Shown: positions 62,078 through 64,000 of the stretch, one piece after another | Layout: every line of letters begins with the position of its first letter | Numbering within the stretch: the stretch's first letter is position 1 | Assembly (NCBI GenBank): GCA_022241475.1 | Contig: JAKOMT010000002.1 | Span: 65,694 to 129,693 of the forward strand | Reading direction: 5' to 3' | Origin: Microvirga sp. | GTDB taxonomy: Bacteria > Pseudomonadota > Alphaproteobacteria > Rhizobiales > Beijerinckiaceae | DNA length: 64,000 nucleotides | Translations under genes and position numbers: made by a program | The notes under the pieces: generated by a model | Databases searched by the model: none | What the model saw: only the letters and a program-made list of their open reading frames with translations | Told to the model about the DNA's origin: nothing

Positions 62078-64000
62078 TCAGACGCCACCTGGCGCGTCGA
62101 TCCGGGCGATCGCGACGTGGATGTCGTGGAACGCCGCTCCGCCATAGGGCGCCGCCGCGTCTCCGCCCGTCAGCGTATTGATCCCGCGCCCGTCGGGATA
62201 GGCGGCGTTCGGCCAGATCGATTCTGCGATCAGCACACCGCGCAAGACGCCCTCGAACAGCTTCGCGCGCAGCATGACAGCGCCGCGACGGTTCGAGAGC
62301 CGAACCCAATCGCCGTCCGCGATCCCGGCGTCGCGCGCGTCGTCGGGATGGATCATCACCTCGGGGCGCCCCTCGCGCTTTTTCGAGGAGGGCGTTTCGG
62401 TGAAGGTGGAATTCAGGAAGCTGCGCGCCGGGCTCGTCGCAAGCCGGAACGGACACTCGGGCGTCGCGCGCTCGATCACGTCCCATTGGTCGGGGAAGGC
62501 GGGCATCTCGATCCACGGTCCCATCGGGCCGGCGTTCGCGACGGGCACCTTCGGCCAGTCGGGACTGAACCGGAACTTGCCGTCGCGATACGCGAAACCG
62601 TCGATGAAATGCGCTTTCTCGAACGAGGGCTGCGCGTCGATCCACTTGCCGGCTTCGAGATCATTGAGCGAGCCCCAGCCGGATTCGCGCAAGGTCCAGT
62701 CGATGATCTCGCGGGCCTCCATCTCAAAGCCGCGATGCTCAGCCCCAACGCGCCGGGCGATTTCGCAGATCACCTCGTGGTTCGAGCGGCATTCGCCGGG
62801 CGGCTCGATGAGCTTCGGCCCGAGCTGGATGAACTGGTGCCCGCCGCCCTGATAGACGTCGTCATGCTCCATGAACATCGTCGCCGGCAGCACGATGTCG
62901 GCCATCTGCGCCGTTTCGGTCATGAACTGCTCGTGGACGCAGACGAAGAGGTCGTCGCGCGCAAATCCCGCCTTCACCAGCTCCTGTTCCGGCGCGACGG
63001 AGACGGGGTTTGTGTTCTGGATGAGAAGGGCCTTCACCGGCCCGCCGCCGCGCAAAGCCTCCCGGTCGCCCGTGAGCACACGGCCGATCTGCGACTGGTC
63101 GAGCTTGCGCACCTTCGGATCGAACGCGTCGAGCCCTTCGATCAGCGATTTCCGCCAGTGGAAGATCGCGCCGTTGTTGTGAAAGGCCCCGCCGCCCTCG
63201 TATTTCCATGAGCCCGCGACCGTCGCGATCGACGAGGCGGCGTGCATGGCGACCGCGCCGTTGCGCTGGCGCGCGAAGCCGTAGCCGAGACGTAGATACG
63301 TGCGCTTGCGCTCGCCGACGAGCCGCGCGAAGGCCTCGATATCCTCGACCGCGAGCCCCGTGATCGCCGCGGCCCACGCGGGATCGCGCGTCTTCAGATG
63401 GGCCTCGAACTCTTCCGGCTTGTCGGAATGGCTCGCCATGTATTCGCGATCCGCGAAGCCGTCGCGGAAGAGGACATGCATGACGGCGCAGGCGAGCGCC
63501 GCGTCGGTGCCGGGGCGCAGGATCAACTTGAGATCGGCCTGCTTCATCGTGGCGTTGTCGTAGACGTCGACGACGACGATCTTCGCGCCCCGCTCCTTGC
63601 GGGCGCGGATGGCGTGCGTCATCACGTTGACCTGCGTGTGCACGGCGTTCGTGCCCCAGATCACCACGCAATCGGACTTCGCCATCTCGCGCGGATCCGG
63701 ACCGGCGAGGATCCCCGTCCCCGCGACATAGCCCGTCCAGGCCATGTTCGTGCAGATGGTGTTGTGCTGGCCGGAGTATTTCTTGACGTTGCGCAGGCGG
63801 TGGATGCCGTCGCGCATCAGGAGGCCCATCGTCCCGGCGAAGTAATAGGGCCAAACCGAGTCCGCGCCGAAATCGCGCTCCGCTTCGAGGAATTTCTCGG
63901 CCACGAGATCGAGCGCCTCGTCCCAGGAGACGCGCTCGAAGCGCCCGGAGCCCTTCGGGCCGACGCGGCGCAGCGGATGCGTGAGGCGGTCGGGATGGTG
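62078..64000 (-). CDS. molybdopterin oxidoreductase, DMSO reductase family (partial)
   Basis: 640 codons are present; the 5' end lies beyond the window, so the N-terminal Fe4S4 cysteines are not visible. Motifs: FERVSWDEALDLVAEKFLEA, CVVIWGTNAVHTQVNVMTHA, LLIQNTNPVSVAPEQELVKA, ADIVLPATMFMEHDDVYQGG and the C-terminal molybdopterin-dinucleotide domain (MIHPDDARDAGIADGDWVRL). It uses bis-MGD, made with MobA (39008). Substrate is not clear: formate dehydrogenase-, thiosulfate reductase- and BisC-like proteins share these blocks. Confidence 0.92.
   Translation of the reverse strand, partial: HHPDRLTHPLRRVGPKGSGRFERVSWDEALDLVAEKFLEAERDFGADSVWPYYFAGTMGLLMRDGIHRLRNVKKYSGQHNTICTNMAWTGYVAGTGILAGPDPREMAKSDCVVIWGTNAVHTQVNVMTHAIRARKERGAKIVVVDVYDNATMKQADLKLILRPGTDAALACAVMHVLFRDGFADREYMASHSDKPEEFEAHLKTRDPAWAAAITGLAVEDIEAFARLVGERKRTYLRLGYGFARQRNGAVAMHAASSIATVAGSWKYEGGGAFHNNGAIFHWRKSLIEGLDAFDPKVRKLDQSQIGRVLTGDREALRGGGPVKALLIQNTNPVSVAPEQELVKAGFARDDLFVCVHEQFMTETAQMADIVLPATMFMEHDDVYQGGGHQFIQLGPKLIEPPGECRSNHEVICEIARRVGAEHRGFEMEAREIIDWTLRESGWGSLNDLEAGKWIDAQPSFEKAHFIDGFAYRDGKFRFSPDWPKVPVANAGPMGPWIEMPAFPDQWDVIERATPECPFRLATSPARSFLNSTFTETPSSKKREGRPEVMIHPDDARDAGIADGDWVRLSNRRGAVMLRAKLFEGVLRGVLIAESIWPNAAYPDGRGINTLTGGDAAAPYGGAAFHDIHVAIARIDAPGGV

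Overview
The window is 64 kb of GC-rich chromosomal DNA from an alphaproteobacterium, most likely Hyphomicrobiales (Rhizobiales). The inference rests on the AapJQMP general amino-acid transporter, a DUF2842 protein, a CtaA-type haem A synthase, frequent TTG/GTG starts and TRAP/ABC-rich gene content. No rRNA, CRISPR array, insertion sequence or integrase was seen. There is one tRNA, tRNA-Gln(CTG).

Layout. 1-8025 is a catabolic region. It holds a flavoprotein (partial), an MmgE/PrpD hydratase, an isochorismatase-fold amidohydrolase and an isocitrate-lyase/PEP-mutase family lyase, next to a GntR/FCD regulator. A four-gene TRAP transporter plus PuuE/imidase-like hydrolase operon faces it. A near-identical palindrome lies in both promoter regions, so the two arms probably form one regulon; I suggest catabolism of an alkylated cyclic imide or dicarboxylate. 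Divergent from the TRAP operon is an unusual nitroreductase-methyltransferase fusion. Next come an AI-2E family permease (9.8-11 kb), the aapJQMP amino-acid ABC operon (11.6-16.1 kb) and, convergent to it, pstSCAB with a Pho box (16.3-21.1 kb).

21.4-34.8 kb is a sulfur block. It has a complete sulfate ABC transporter (cysA-sbp-cysT-cysW), a 1-Cys peroxiredoxin and an Lrp regulator. A decayed second sulfate system follows, in which cysT and cysA have been joined by deletion. An Rrf2 regulator comes next, then a sulfonate/organosulfur operon: FMN reductase, binding protein that has lost its stop codon, FMNH2-dependent monooxygenase, sulfurtransferase, SsuC and SsuB.

35-47 kb holds mostly housekeeping and small accessory genes. 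These are tRNA-Gln, an MFS permease, a PQQ-type sugar dehydrogenase and cytochrome c set in AT-rich DNA, mobA, a glutamine amidotransferase, ctaA, a reversed toxin-antitoxin pair with an operator palindrome over the toxin start codon, sixA, pcm, an ABC exporter and rpmE.

47-58 kb holds a YdcF protein, a receiver-like protein, a membrane chemoreceptor, an acyl-CoA ligase, a LOV-like histidine kinase lacking the photoactive cysteine with its response regulator, a DEAD-box helicase, the two ureide genes uraH and uraD, and serB.

58.4-61.2 kb is a small defence island: a PD-(D/E)xK nuclease, Vsr and a C5 DNA methyltransferase, followed by an orphan DUF2384 antitoxin-like protein. The window ends with a MoxR ATPase and a molybdopterin oxidoreductase that runs off the edge.
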